From Proruminimicrobium sp964487915 (GTDB lineage Bacteria; Elusimicrobiota; Endomicrobiia; Endomicrobiales; Endomicrobiaceae): DNA of 64,000 nucleotides. Location of the stretch: contig CAZASN010000006.1 in NCBI GenBank assembly GCA_964487915.1, forward strand, positions 1 to 64,000, given 5' to 3'. Below the pieces are notes generated by a model, which made no database searches, was not told the DNA's origin, and saw only the letters and a list, made by a program, of their open reading frames with translations. A program made the translations under genes and the position numbers. This document shows positions 1 to 9,052 of the stretch, in pieces (position 1 is the first letter of the stretch; each line of letters begins with the position of its first letter).

Positions 1-808
1 TCTTCAATATCTTTTTCTTCTTCGTTTCATTATAAATATTTAATTCTTTTACTTTGTCAGCAAATTTTTCATTAAATAAAACATGAAAATCATCGTCGCT
101 TGATTTTATAACATTTATAATTGCATTCATATAAATATTATTTGCCGTTCCCATATACGAATCCAGATGACATTCTAAAAAATTTTTTCTTATATCCGCT
201 ATATATTTTTTATTTATTGAATTCAAATTTTTCAAATTTTCTGTTATTGTTAATATTAAATGCTCGCAATTCTCATTCCTAACTTTGTTTAATAATTCCA
301 TTACCATTTTATTCAACAATTGTTTTTTGTCATTAGAATTATATTTATCAATTTCCATAAAAATGTTTTTAAATTTTTGTTTATTTTTTTCGCAAATCTT
401 ACCTGATAAATATATATTAAAAATTATTTCTATTATTTCAATATTATTATTAAAATTTATATTGTCAGCCAGTTTAATTGCTTTGTTTACACTTCCTTTT
501 TCCCTATAAAGTTTTAACAATAGCATCAAGACATCCTGATTGTCTCCGCCGTTAATTTTATAAGTTTCAAGATATTTTATTGATTTTTTTACATCTCTGT
601 TTAAATTACATCTTGCCATTTCAATATATATATTTGTTTCATTTTTATATTTTTCACATATATATTCAGATATTATATTTATATAATCATCAGAACAATC
701 AGGATTAATCTTTAAAAAATTCTCTATAATTTCTTTACTGAAAATACCGGTATTTAACAGCTTGCCAAATTCATTTATATCTTTTTTTACGGCATCTGCA
801 ATATTCAT
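1..808 (-). CDS. Helical-repeat (TPR-like) protein, 3' end cut by window edge
   Basis: The minus strand is open from an ATG at 808 to base 1 without a stop, so at least 269 residues are encoded and the C-terminus lies outside the window. The translation is Asn/Lys/Ile-rich and looks all-helical. Around residues 60-115 there are short helix pairs resembling tetratricopeptide repeats (MARCNL..., LKLYREKGSVNKAIKLAD). No catalytic motif, signal peptide or membrane segment is visible. It follows the last radical SAM gene by only 6 bp and is probably the next gene of the same operon. A TPR-like scaffold or partner role is inference only; the downstream part could carry another domain. Confidence 0.7.
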   Translation of the reverse strand, partial: MNIADAVKKDINEFGKLLNTGIFSKEIIENFLKINPDCSDDYINIISEYICEKYKNETNIYIEMARCNLNRDVKKSIKYLETYKINGGDNQDVLMLLLKLYREKGSVNKAIKLADNINFNNNIEIIEIIFNIYLSGKICEKNKQKFKNIFMEIDKYNSNDKKQLLNKMVMELLNKVRNENCEHLILTITENLKNLNSINKKYIADIRKNFLECHLDSYMGTANNIYMNAIINVIKSSDDDFHVLFNEKFADKVKELNIYNETKKKKILK

Positions 809-814
809 TATTTT

Positions 815-1624
815 TTATTCTCCGGATTTACTGTCTTTTACAATCCATTGCGATTCTATCGGGCAATAATCTTTATCGCATTGTTTATATTCTTTCATAA
901 GAGTAAAACCTAAATCCGTTATTTTTCCTACCCCACCGTCTTTGTATTGGCTGCATCTGTCGACAGTGGCATCAACTCTTATTACGGCATAATCTGCTCC
1001 GGCTCTGCAAAATTTGCCTTTGGGCGACATATTTTGCAATTGGTAATCCAATTTTTCAGAACCTTTATAAGGACTCAATTCTTCAATTATTTTTTTTTCT
1101 TCATCAGAATTAAGCATAAATCCGTCGCCTCTCAAAGGAAGCGGAATAAGTTTTATTCCTTCTTCCTTAAGCATTTTGCTTCTCATAGGCATATCTTTTA
1201 TCTGATTCGGGAAACATACATAATAAATCTGTCTGTCAGGCAAATAATCTTTTGCGGCTACAGCTTTTCTAAAAAAATCATTAAAATCTGCAAATGAAGG
1301 ATGAAAAGTCGGAGCTATTCTGAAATTATCGGGAGTAAATTTTGATATTAATCTTGTCACATCCCACGATAAATTTGTGCATATTTCAGGAAAATGTTTT
1401 GCGGCTATTACTTCTATCAATTCATAAAAATTCGGATAGACCGACGGCTCTCCGCCGGAAACATAAATATGGCATTTGCCGTACATATCGTATATCCTGT
1501 TCCATATTTTTCCCCATTCGGCAGGCTTTAAAATAACGTCAAGTTCAGGATGATCCTGCCATACTCCGCAGTAAGGGCATCTGTAATTACATCTGTGACA
1601 TAAATCCCAGCCGAAAAATTTCAT
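815..1624 (-). CDS. Radical SAM protein, short Twitch/SPASM-like family (copy 1 of 6)
   Basis: This 269-residue protein has the radical SAM [4Fe-4S] motif CNYRCPYC at Cys12-16-19 and an SGGEP SAM-binding motif near residue 57. A Cys-containing C-terminal segment (FCRAGADYA, DRCSQY, DYCPIE) resembles an auxiliary-cluster Twitch/SPASM domain. It belongs with five other proteins in this run that share W-D-x-x-x-x-C at the N-terminus, a FHPxF segment and a C-terminal CxAGxxYA...C block. It differs in ending CPIE rather than CPC. An upstream in-frame TTG at 1636 exists, but the ATG at 1624 forms an ATGA overlap with the preceding stop and has GGGA six bases ahead. Reaction and substrate are unknown. 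Confidence 0.85.
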   Translation of the reverse strand: MKFFGWDLCHRCNYRCPYCGVWQDHPELDVILKPAEWGKIWNRIYDMYGKCHIYVSGGEPSVYPNFYELIEVIAAKHFPEICTNLSWDVTRLISKFTPDNFRIAPTFHPSFADFNDFFRKAVAAKDYLPDRQIYYVCFPNQIKDMPMRSKMLKEEGIKLIPLPLRGDGFMLNSDEEKKIIEELSPYKGSEKLDYQLQNMSPKGKFCRAGADYAVIRVDATVDRCSQYKDGGVGKITDLGFTLMKEYKQCDKDYCPIESQWIVKDSKSGE

Positions 1625-2931
1625 ATCATTTCCCAAAATAAAATTTTTTTACCTTCAAAGGTATCTTGATTCGCGTTTAAACAAGCATTACCGCAACCGC
1701 TATAATCATGCATTAACATTTTTTTTCTGTAAGAAATCATATATCTGCTGTTCCAACATTTTAAAATTGTATTCCCGTCAATATTTTTATCGTCTAAAAT
1801 ATCATTATTATCATTGCAAAAACATAAAGGTTTACATGAATCGATTAATTTGAACATTTGCCGAAAAGGCCCGTAACAAAATAATTGCTTAATATTTTTT
1901 TCTGACTTTTTATCAGAAACGCAAATATTAACATCTTCCCCGGCGATATTATCGCAATATCTTATATTATTTGGAATCTTATTTTCTAAAAAAATTCCCA
2001 ATTTAGCGGATAAGTTGTTATAAATTTCCCGTTTATTTGCTATTTCTTGTATGATTGAATTGTCTGCATTATTTTCAAAAAAATTTTCTTCAGGCGATTT
2101 CTCAATTCCTTCCATAGGGGAAAGTGTCACTGCGTCAAACCCATATTCCTTTGCAAAATACAACATATTTTCTATTTGCTTATAGTTTCTTTTCATTACA
2201 ACCATATTAAGAATGATTTTTACATTATTATTCTCAACTGTACTTTTTAAAGTTTTCATTTGTTTTAAATTGTTTATCAAATTTTTAAATTTAGAACCTA
2301 TTCTGATTGATTCATATGTTTCTTCAAATGGAGAATCTATTGAAAAAATTATTCCGCTTGCCGTTTTAAGAGTTTTTTTTATCAATTCTTCATTCAGCAA
2401 TAAACCATTAGTGACAACGCTTACTTTAACACCGTTTTTGTAAGCTTCATCAAGAATAAAACCTACTCTTTTATCAAAAAAGACTTCTCCGCCTCTTAAT
2501 GTTAAAAATTGCATATAAGGCATTATTTTAATTAAATCATCCAATTCTCTATCCGAAATAAAAATATTTTCATGTTTATCATTACACATAATACAATTTA
2601 AATTACATTGTAAAGTCATTACTAATTGAATATGTCTCGGAAATGATTCCAAATGTGTTTTCCCTTCTGCAATTTCATATTCATTTAATAACACATTTTT
2701 GAGTTTTTTATCATTATCCGGAATATATTTATTAAGTTCACAGTATAATTCTTTGACGTCTTCAAAATACCCGCAATTATTTAGTTTTTGTATAAGTTCG
2801 ACAATGGTTCTATATGCTTGTTTTTCACTATCAGGATACAACATATATCTGTTCAAATCTTTATCTAACAAGATTTGTCTGCGTTCATTTATTTGATTAC
2901 ACAGGTTTAATATTTTTTTTATGTGTTCCAT
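1621..2931 (-). CDS. Radical SAM/SPASM protein with helical N-terminal domain (tandem copy A)
   Basis: This 436-residue protein has a helical N-terminal extension of about 100 residues, then CNLNCIMC (Cys109-113-116) and an RGGEV motif in place of GGEP. A Cys-rich SPASM-like C-terminus follows (LFCYGPFRQ, CKPLCFC, GCGNACLNANQ). It is the same length as its upstream neighbour, and residues 1-141 are almost identical in the two proteins because of a 433-bp DNA repeat; the rest has diverged to a typical paralogue level. There is no clear Shine-Dalgarno before the ATG in either copy, and 124 bp separate the two genes. SPASM radical SAM enzymes usually act on peptides or proteins, but some act on small molecules; the substrate here is unknown. 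Confidence 0.85.
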   Translation of the reverse strand: MEHIKKILNLCNQINERRQILLDKDLNRYMLYPDSEKQAYRTIVELIQKLNNCGYFEDVKELYCELNKYIPDNDKKLKNVLLNEYEIAEGKTHLESFPRHIQLVMTLQCNLNCIMCNDKHENIFISDRELDDLIKIMPYMQFLTLRGGEVFFDKRVGFILDEAYKNGVKVSVVTNGLLLNEELIKKTLKTASGIIFSIDSPFEETYESIRIGSKFKNLINNLKQMKTLKSTVENNNVKIILNMVVMKRNYKQIENMLYFAKEYGFDAVTLSPMEGIEKSPEENFFENNADNSIIQEIANKREIYNNLSAKLGIFLENKIPNNIRYCDNIAGEDVNICVSDKKSEKNIKQLFCYGPFRQMFKLIDSCKPLCFCNDNNDILDDKNIDGNTILKCWNSRYMISYRKKMLMHDYSGCGNACLNANQDTFEGKKILFWEMI

Positions 2932-2941
2932 AATTAATTTT
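2509..2941. repeat. 433-bp direct repeat, copy A
   Basis: Direct repeat of 3944-4376 at an offset of 1,435 bp with a single mismatch (2906 T versus 4341 C). It spans the first 141 codons of the radical SAM gene and 10 bp upstream of its ATG. Beyond both ends the sequences diverge at once. Confidence 0.97.
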
Positions 2942-3055
2942 TATAATTGTTGCCGTTTAAAATTGCACACATTCTAATATCTTTTGATTGCATATAACCG
3001 GCAAACGGCTAAATTTTTTGCATGATTTATTCTTATACAATAGCATAAAATATAA

Positions 3056-4366
3056 TTATTCTTCCCAAAGTAAAATTCTTTTACCTTCAAAAGTATCCTG
3101 ATCGGCATTTATACATACGCTTACACAATTTTTATAACTATGTTTTAGCACTTGTTCTCTGTAAAACAACATATTATTGCTATTCCAACAGTCTAATATA
3201 CTATTTCCTAAATCTGATTGTTTATAATCTGACTTATGAATCTCACAACAACACAGAGGATTACAATAATCAATTCCTTTAAACATTTGTCTGAAAGGAG
3301 CATAACAAAACAATTCTTTATTTTTTAAAATACATCCGTCATTATCACATATATTCGAACTAACTATTGTTTTTTCTCTTGTGATTTTAACATTTTCATT
3401 TATATAACCGGGGAGTTTGTTTTCCAATTTAATCTGTAATTTATTCGCAATATTATCAAAATATTCTCTTTTTCCCTCTATTTTTTTTAAAAGTAAATGA
3501 TCTATCTGATTTTCAAAAAAATTTTCATTCTCACCTTCTACCTTTCCTTCAACGGGAGCAAGAACTACAGAATTAAAACCATATTCTTTAGCAAAGTACA
3601 ATGCCGGTTCTATTTGTTCATAATTTTTTCTCATTATAACCATATTCATTGTAAAATATAAATTGTTTTGATTATGTTTTCTCGCGATATTTATCTTCTT
3701 TAAATTTTCCTTTAAAATATCAAAACTTGCACCTCTTCTGATAGCCTCATAAGTATTTTTAAAAGGCGAATCTATTGAAATAACTATTCCGCCGTCTATT
3801 CTCATTAATTTATCTATAATAATATCATCTAACAGCAAGCCATTTGTAATAATTGTAAGTTTTACATTATTTTTATATGTTTCATCCAATATTTTTCCGA
3901 TTCTTTTATCGTAAAAAACCTCTCCGCCTCTTAGCGTTAATTTTTGCATATAAGGCATTATTTTAATTAAATCATCCAATTCTCTATCCGAAATAAAAAT
4001 ATTTTCATGTTTATCATTACACATAATACAATTTAAATTACATTGTAAAGTCATTACTAATTGAATATGTCTCGGAAATGATTCCAAATGTGTTTTCCCT
4101 TCTGCAATTTCATATTCATTTAATAACACATTTTTGAGTTTTTTATCATTATCCGGAATATATTTATTAAGTTCACAGTATAATTCTTTGACGTCTTCAA
4201 AATACCCGCAATTATTTAGTTTTTGTATAAGTTCGACAATGGTTCTATATGCTTGTTTTTCACTATCAGGATACAACATATATCTGTTCAAATCTTTATC
4301 TAACAAGATTTGTCTGCGTTCATTTATTTGATTACACAGGCTTAATATTTTTTTTATGTGTTCCAT
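3056..4366 (-). CDS. Radical SAM/SPASM protein with helical N-terminal domain (tandem copy B)
   Basis: This 436-residue paralogue lies just upstream of copy A and has the same layout: helical residues 1-100, CNLNCIMC at Cys109-113-116, RGGEV, then a Cys-rich SPASM-like tail (LFCYAPFRQ, CNPLCCCE, CVSVCINADQ). Extra cysteines appear around residues 330-345 (ICDNDGC). The frame is open to a TTG at 4381, but the ATG at 4366 matches the start of copy A and gives an identical length. The first 141 residues differ from copy A at one position only, while the radical SAM core and SPASM part have clearly diverged. That pattern points to recent partial duplication or gene conversion. Substrate unknown. 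Confidence 0.85.
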   Translation of the reverse strand: MEHIKKILSLCNQINERRQILLDKDLNRYMLYPDSEKQAYRTIVELIQKLNNCGYFEDVKELYCELNKYIPDNDKKLKNVLLNEYEIAEGKTHLESFPRHIQLVMTLQCNLNCIMCNDKHENIFISDRELDDLIKIMPYMQKLTLRGGEVFYDKRIGKILDETYKNNVKLTIITNGLLLDDIIIDKLMRIDGGIVISIDSPFKNTYEAIRRGASFDILKENLKKINIARKHNQNNLYFTMNMVIMRKNYEQIEPALYFAKEYGFNSVVLAPVEGKVEGENENFFENQIDHLLLKKIEGKREYFDNIANKLQIKLENKLPGYINENVKITREKTIVSSNICDNDGCILKNKELFCYAPFRQMFKGIDYCNPLCCCEIHKSDYKQSDLGNSILDCWNSNNMLFYREQVLKHSYKNCVSVCINADQDTFEGKRILLWEE

Positions 4367-4376
4367 AATTAATTTT
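3944..4376. repeat. 433-bp direct repeat, copy B
   Basis: Partner of 2509-2941, one mismatch in 433 bp. It covers the N-terminal 141 codons of the upstream tandem radical SAM gene. Confidence 0.97.
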
Positions 4377-4386
4377 GACAATGCTG

Positions 4387-5241
4387 TTATTTATTTTTAT
4401 CAACCATCAAAAACGCCCATTCGTTACATGGACAATGTTCGGAAGGGCATAATCTCGGCTGATCCCAAAGTTTGAAATCCGGATCAAATATATTGCCGAT
4501 AATAACCTGCTCTCCCTTCCAGCTGGCTCCGCCGCACGGCAATACTTCTCCGTCCGGATGAATAAGAGCATAAGTATGTCCGGCATTGCATAATTTTCCC
4601 TTTGTAATCAAAGGTTCGGTTTGGAATTTTTCATCCCTTCTTTCTCCGATCGCTATGCCTATTATTTTTTTCTCTTCATCCGTATATGAATCGGGATACT
4701 GTTTCCCGTTATACTCTCCCCAGAAAGTAGATACTGAAAAATATATATCGTTATCTTTAAATAGTTGTTTATATTTGGAAATATCGGCAATCTGCGGCGG
4801 ATACGACAAATATAAAACGCCTATAGCCATTCCGTTTTGTCTTATTCTTTTTGCTTTTTCAAGAAATTCTTCAATCTTTCCGAACATAGGATGAAAAGTG
4901 CATCCCATTTTAAATCTCGTTTTAACTTTTTCTTCTTTGCTGTTTATGATTTTATCCAAATCACCGGATAAATTAGTCATAATTGAAACGGTATGATAAT
5001 TTAAAACTTCAAGTATAAAATCCGAAAATTGCGGATATATTGACGGCTCGCCGCCTGCAATTTCTAAGTGACATTCTCCGTACAAATCGTATATTCTTTT
5101 CCATACGCTTATCAGTTTTTCAAGACCGGGATATACGCTTCTTTTTCCGAATTCATCCCATTTGCCGTGCCACCAGCAGTAAGGGCATCTGTAATTGCAG
5201 CTCCAGTGTAAATCCCATGAGAAACTTATTTTATTTTTCAT
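4387..5241 (-). CDS. Radical SAM protein, short Twitch/SPASM-like family (copy 2 of 6)
   Basis: This 284-residue protein has CNYRCPYC at Cys15-19-22, AGGEPSIYP for SAM binding, and a C-terminal block LCNAGHTYALIHPDGEVLPC ending in EHCPC. That cysteine pattern resembles an auxiliary Fe-S (Twitch/SPASM) region. The central part carries the family signature FHPMF and a GEYNGKQYPDSYTDEEK stretch shared with its neighbours. An in-frame TTG lies at 5247, but the ATG at 5241 has GGA at a suitable distance and is preferred; it overlaps the preceding stop by 11 bp. The gene is one of six homologues in tandem, so successive steps on one substrate are plausible but unproven. Confidence 0.85.
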   Translation of the reverse strand: MKNKISFSWDLHWSCNYRCPYCWWHGKWDEFGKRSVYPGLEKLISVWKRIYDLYGECHLEIAGGEPSIYPQFSDFILEVLNYHTVSIMTNLSGDLDKIINSKEEKVKTRFKMGCTFHPMFGKIEEFLEKAKRIRQNGMAIGVLYLSYPPQIADISKYKQLFKDNDIYFSVSTFWGEYNGKQYPDSYTDEEKKIIGIAIGERRDEKFQTEPLITKGKLCNAGHTYALIHPDGEVLPCGGASWKGEQVIIGNIFDPDFKLWDQPRLCPSEHCPCNEWAFLMVDKNK

Positions 5242-6085
5242 TAACAATCCACCTGAATTCGCACGGACATTTATCGTGCCTGCATATCATGGGTTCCGTT
5301 CTCATTGAAAATTTTTCATCAAGAATATTGCCCAAAAGATAATTGCCGCCCGTTTCTTTAAAATCGTGCGCGCACGGATAAACCGAACCGTCGCAGTCTA
5401 CTCTTGCATACTGCTGGCCGGCTCTGCAAAGCTTATCTTTGCTGTCGGCCTGTTCAACCTGTATATCTGCCCATTTTTGGTCTATTTCGGCTATGTTTTT
5501 TGTGACGCCGTATATAATTTCTTCTTCTTCTTTCGTAAAAGCCGCGGGATATTTTTTGCCTTTAAATATTCCTCTAAACGGTATCGGCGTAAATCTTATA
5601 TCTTTTGACAAAAATAATTCTTTTGCCTTAGGCATCAGGCTAAGCTGGCTCGGATGCGTAACATAATGTACCCTGCTGTTAACGTTATATTTTTTCAATA
5701 CCATCATTTTTTCAAAAAAATCGTTAAGCTCGGCGAATATCGGATGAAAACTTGCTCCTATAAAAATTTTTGAGCAGTCCAGCTCGCTGACAAGTTTTTC
5801 AAGTTTTTCTTTGCTGTAAGACAGATTTGTATCGAAAGAAACTTCGGCGAATTTATTCAGTTCCACAAGCAATTCATGAAAGTGAGGAAAAATCATAGGT
5901 TCGCCGCCCGTGATTATTATCTTTATCTCGCCGTATTTTTTGTGAAGCCTTTTCCATGCGTCAACCCACTGCATATACGGAATTCTTACGTTCTTTTTTT
6001 CAACGTAATCCCAGTGTTCGGCAAAAAAACAGTAATAACATTTGTAATTGCATCTGTAATGTATAAGCCAGTCAAACTCTATCAT
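5231..6085 (-). CDS. Radical SAM protein, short Twitch/SPASM-like family (copy 3 of 6)
   Basis: This 284-residue member has CNYKCYYC at Cys12-16-19, TGGEPMIFP, FHPIF, PFRGIFKGKKYP, and a C-terminal LCRAGQQYARVDCDGSVYPC followed by DKCPC. It therefore has the complete core and auxiliary cysteine set of the local family. The ATG at 6085 is preceded by GGAAAA. The short N-terminus before the first cysteine (11 residues) is typical of this set and means that no leader or recognition domain precedes the barrel. Operon position and homology suggest action together with copies 2 and 4-6; no substrate can be named. Confidence 0.85.
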   Translation of the reverse strand: MIEFDWLIHYRCNYKCYYCFFAEHWDYVEKKNVRIPYMQWVDAWKRLHKKYGEIKIIITGGEPMIFPHFHELLVELNKFAEVSFDTNLSYSKEKLEKLVSELDCSKIFIGASFHPIFAELNDFFEKMMVLKKYNVNSRVHYVTHPSQLSLMPKAKELFLSKDIRFTPIPFRGIFKGKKYPAAFTKEEEEIIYGVTKNIAEIDQKWADIQVEQADSKDKLCRAGQQYARVDCDGSVYPCAHDFKETGGNYLLGNILDEKFSMRTEPMICRHDKCPCEFRWIVNEK

Positions 6086-6095
6086 ATCTTTTCCT

Positions 6096-7133
6096 TTATT
6101 TTAAATGAGGCCTGACTTTCGGCGTCTGCCAGTGAAACAGCCAGTTTTCTTCTTCGTTAGTTATCATTGCGACCCAGCACGGGCATTTATCGTAAACGCA
6201 CGGCTGCGGCTCTTCGTAAAATTTAAAAGTTCCGTCTATCAAATTACCCAAAAGACCTTCTTCTTTTATAAGACAGCATCTGTAAGCGTTGCCGTTTGAA
6301 TGTATTTTTGTGTACATCTGCCCCATTCTGCATAATTTATGATAATGCTTGTTTGTATCGGCGTAATGCGCTGTAGAATCATCAGACTGTTTTTTGAGTT
6401 CCGGCTGCTGCTGAATATTTTCAGTCTTTTTCTCTTCCTGCGGTTGTCCGGAGTTTTCTTTTTTATCTTCTTTTTTACCGGCATACGCTTCAAGCATTCT
6501 TGAGGCGGTATTTTTATCTGTACTTTCTATAATCTGCTTTTCTTCGTCCGTATATTCGTTAGGATAAAGTTTGCCGTTATATCTTCCCCTAAAAGGCATA
6601 ACGTCAAAAGAAACATGTATCTCATCAAGTTTCTGTTTGTAATATTTCATTTTTTCAAGCTGGGTCGGATGAGCGACGTAATTTATACCCAAATCATAGC
6701 CTGAGTCTTTCAATTTTTTTATTTTCACAAGATGCTCTTCAAAGTTTGCAAACTGAGGATGAAAAGACGCCGCAAATTTCACTCTTTCAGGGCCTATAAG
6801 CGACATGAATTTATCAACGTCCCACGACAAATTAGTATCAAACTCAACCGTAAAATTTTTTATCAAATGCTGCGTAAGTTCAAAAATATCGGGATAGCAG
6901 AAAGGTTCGCCGCCTGATATGTGGATATGTCCGCCTCCGTATCTTTCATAAATTTCATCCCATATCTGTTTCCACTTTTCAAGGCCGGGATATCTGTTTT
7001 TCTTTTTTTCTTCTTCCCAACTGTCGCAGAAAAAACAGTAACTGCATCTGAAATTGCATTCGTAATGAATGTCCCACGTAAAAAAGCATCTGTTTGGCGG
7101 TATTTCCGATCTGTGTTTTATATTTTCCGTCAT
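6096..7133 (-). CDS. Radical SAM protein, short Twitch/SPASM-like family (copy 4 of 6), with low-complexity insert
   Basis: This 345-residue member has CNFRCSYC at Cys26-30-33, SGGEPFCYP, FHPQF, PFRGRYNGKLYP, and the C-terminal block LCRMGQMYTKIHSNGNAYRC...DKCPC. It is about 60 residues longer than copies 1-3, mainly through a charged insert rich in Lys, Glu and Gln near residues 215-262, between the barrel and the auxiliary-cluster region. The insert looks disordered and may be a linker. The ATG at 7133 lies one base beyond the upstream gene's stop (TGA at 7135-7137), indicating translational coupling. Function is otherwise as for its neighbours: radical chemistry on an unknown substrate. 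Confidence 0.83.
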   Translation of the reverse strand: MTENIKHRSEIPPNRCFFTWDIHYECNFRCSYCFFCDSWEEEKKKNRYPGLEKWKQIWDEIYERYGGGHIHISGGEPFCYPDIFELTQHLIKNFTVEFDTNLSWDVDKFMSLIGPERVKFAASFHPQFANFEEHLVKIKKLKDSGYDLGINYVAHPTQLEKMKYYKQKLDEIHVSFDVMPFRGRYNGKLYPNEYTDEEKQIIESTDKNTASRMLEAYAGKKEDKKENSGQPQEEKKTENIQQQPELKKQSDDSTAHYADTNKHYHKLCRMGQMYTKIHSNGNAYRCCLIKEEGLLGNLIDGTFKFYEEPQPCVYDKCPCWVAMITNEEENWLFHWQTPKVRPHLK

Positions 7134-7134
7134 A

Positions 7135-8181
7135 TCATTTTTTCCCTTTTAATATTTTTGCGTATTCTCTCATATATTCGAGTTTGTAAACGGGATGATC
7201 GAGCGCTTCCCATAACGGTTCCCATTTATCTTCTTCTTCGCCGACAAACATGCCTTTAAAACACGGACAGTCGTAACTTACGCTGCATGCAAGCGGCTCG
7301 TCATGAAGTTTAAAATCTTTATCAAGTATGCTTCCGAGCTTGCCCGAATCTATTCCGTGATAGCCCGCGCAGCATCTTGTAACCGTTAAATCCGGATGAA
7401 TTTTTGCATACATCTGACCCATACGGCATAGTTTTCCGAGTTTAACTTTGCTTATTTTCTTTTCCTGCGTTTCTTCTTTTTCAACGCGCCATTCAAGCCA
7501 TCTTGAATTCATGTCGTTAAGATGCTGGTCTTTTGAATCTGTGGCAAAACCTTCCAAAAGTCTTTTTTCTCTCGCGTCGTAACTTTCCGGATATTTTTTA
7601 TCTTTATAATTTCCGATAAAGGGAATTATTTTAAAATACATCTGCAAATCTTCAAGCCTCTTTTTATATTCCGGTATTTTTTCAAGATGCGGAGGATATC
7701 CCACATAAGACAGCGTAGACGGAAATCCGTGAAAATGAAGATATTTCAACTTCTCAAAAAACTTTTCAAAATCGTCAAATTCTGGATGAAAACTTGCCGA
7801 TATGGAAAGTCCTCCCGGTTTTACCTTATCGAGAAAATCGTTCAGGTCAAAACTTAAATTTGTAGTAATATCAACGGTATGTTTTTCAAGAAGCATTCCC
7901 AAGAATTTCAAAAAGTTCGGATATATCGTCGGTTCGCCGCCCGAAAATCTTACATGTGTGCACCAGTAATTGTCAAATATTCTGTTCCATACTTCTTTCC
8001 ACTGGTCGGTATCGGCTATCTGGGAATTAAATTCCTCGTCTCTTCTTACAACTTCGCAGTAAGAACATTTATAATTGCATTTAAAGGAAATATCCCAGTT
8101 CCAGTGAACTTTATACGGCGGATAAATCCTCGGGTGTTTAGGTAAAACTTTCATTTTTTGTTTTAATTCTTCAAGTTCCAT
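7135..8181 (-). CDS. Radical SAM protein, short Twitch/SPASM-like family (copy 5 of 6)
   Basis: This 348-residue member has CNYKCSYC at Cys35-39-42, SGGEPTIYP, FHPEF, PFIGNYKDKKYP, and a C-terminal LCRMGQMYAKIHPD...RCC...YDCPC. The reading frame extends upstream to 8235 and would overlap the preceding gene by 44 bp. I prefer the ATG at 8181 because AAGGA sits seven bases upstream, directly after the preceding stop; an ATG at 8187 is too close to that site. A Lys-rich spacer near residues 240-262 sits where copy 4 has its longer insert. The doubled cysteine after the IHPD segment differs from the other copies. Confidence 0.83.
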   Translation of the reverse strand: MELEELKQKMKVLPKHPRIYPPYKVHWNWDISFKCNYKCSYCEVVRRDEEFNSQIADTDQWKEVWNRIFDNYWCTHVRFSGGEPTIYPNFLKFLGMLLEKHTVDITTNLSFDLNDFLDKVKPGGLSISASFHPEFDDFEKFFEKLKYLHFHGFPSTLSYVGYPPHLEKIPEYKKRLEDLQMYFKIIPFIGNYKDKKYPESYDAREKRLLEGFATDSKDQHLNDMNSRWLEWRVEKEETQEKKISKVKLGKLCRMGQMYAKIHPDLTVTRCCAGYHGIDSGKLGSILDKDFKLHDEPLACSVSYDCPCFKGMFVGEEEDKWEPLWEALDHPVYKLEYMREYAKILKGKK

Positions 8182-8191
8182 TTGCATTTCC

Positions 8192-9052
8192 TTAGGCCTC
8201 AACGGCTTTAAGACACGGACATAAATCGACGTCACATGCCTGAGGTTTATTTAAAAGTTTAAAATTTTCGTCAAAAATATTTCCGACTAGTATTCTTTCG
8301 CCTATCTGCCCGCATCTTGCCACTTTGCCGTCGGGGAAAATAAGAGCCGATTTCTGCCCTGCCGCGCAAAGACTTCCTTTTCTTTTTACGTTTGATTCCC
8401 ATACTTCGTTTATGCCGAGAATCTTTTTTTCTTCAGGCGTATATGAGTCGGGATAATTTTTACCGTTATACTGTCCGCAAAAAGGAATTGCTTTTAGGGT
8501 AAAGCCTTTTTCTTTAAAAAATTTAACGTAATCCATAAGTTTTTGGACATACGGAGGATAACAGCACAAATTTATAAACTCGGCTAAAAAACCTTTTTCT
8601 CTGAGATATTCGGCTCTCTGTCTTACGGTTTCGGCGCTGTCAAATTCCGGATGAAAACTTATAGACATTGAAACCTTTCTATTATCGCACAATTTTACCA
8701 TTTTCTGAAGATCGCCGGAACCGTTGCTTGAAATATTCAACGGAAAATGTTTTTCGGACAATTTCGCTATAAATTCAAAAAAATCCGGATAAACGGTAGG
8801 TTCGCCGCCCGTAAAAACTATTGAAGTCCTTCCGTACAAATCGTATATCCTGTTCCATATTTTTAAAAGCTCGTCAACCGTTTTGACAATTGTTCTCGGG
8901 CCGTATTCTTCCCACTTGCCTTCAAAAATACAATACGGGCATCTGTAATTGCAGCTATAAATTATGTTCCACTCAAAAGAAATTCCGCTGCTGCCGGAAA
9001 ACTTTTCCTTTTCTTTATCTGTTCCCTGTAAATAAAATTCGTTCTCTGCCAT
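8192..9052 (-). CDS. Radical SAM protein, short Twitch/SPASM-like family (copy 6 of 6)
   Basis: This 286-residue member has CNYRCPYC at Cys34-38-41, TGGEPTVYP, FHPEF, PFCGQYNGKNYPDSYTPEEK, and a C-terminal LCAAGQKSALIFPDGKVARC...VDLCPC. Its ATG shares one base with the stop of the preceding B12-type gene (TAATG), so the two are translationally coupled. It is the most upstream of the six homologues, and its placement directly after the B12-type enzyme starts the run of short-family enzymes. A shared substrate with that enzyme is a reasonable guess, not something the sequence shows. Confidence 0.85.
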   Translation of the reverse strand: MAENEFYLQGTDKEKEKFSGSSGISFEWNIIYSCNYRCPYCIFEGKWEEYGPRTIVKTVDELLKIWNRIYDLYGRTSIVFTGGEPTVYPDFFEFIAKLSEKHFPLNISSNGSGDLQKMVKLCDNRKVSMSISFHPEFDSAETVRQRAEYLREKGFLAEFINLCCYPPYVQKLMDYVKFFKEKGFTLKAIPFCGQYNGKNYPDSYTPEEKKILGINEVWESNVKRKGSLCAAGQKSALIFPDGKVARCGQIGERILVGNIFDENFKLLNKPQACDVDLCPCLKAVEA

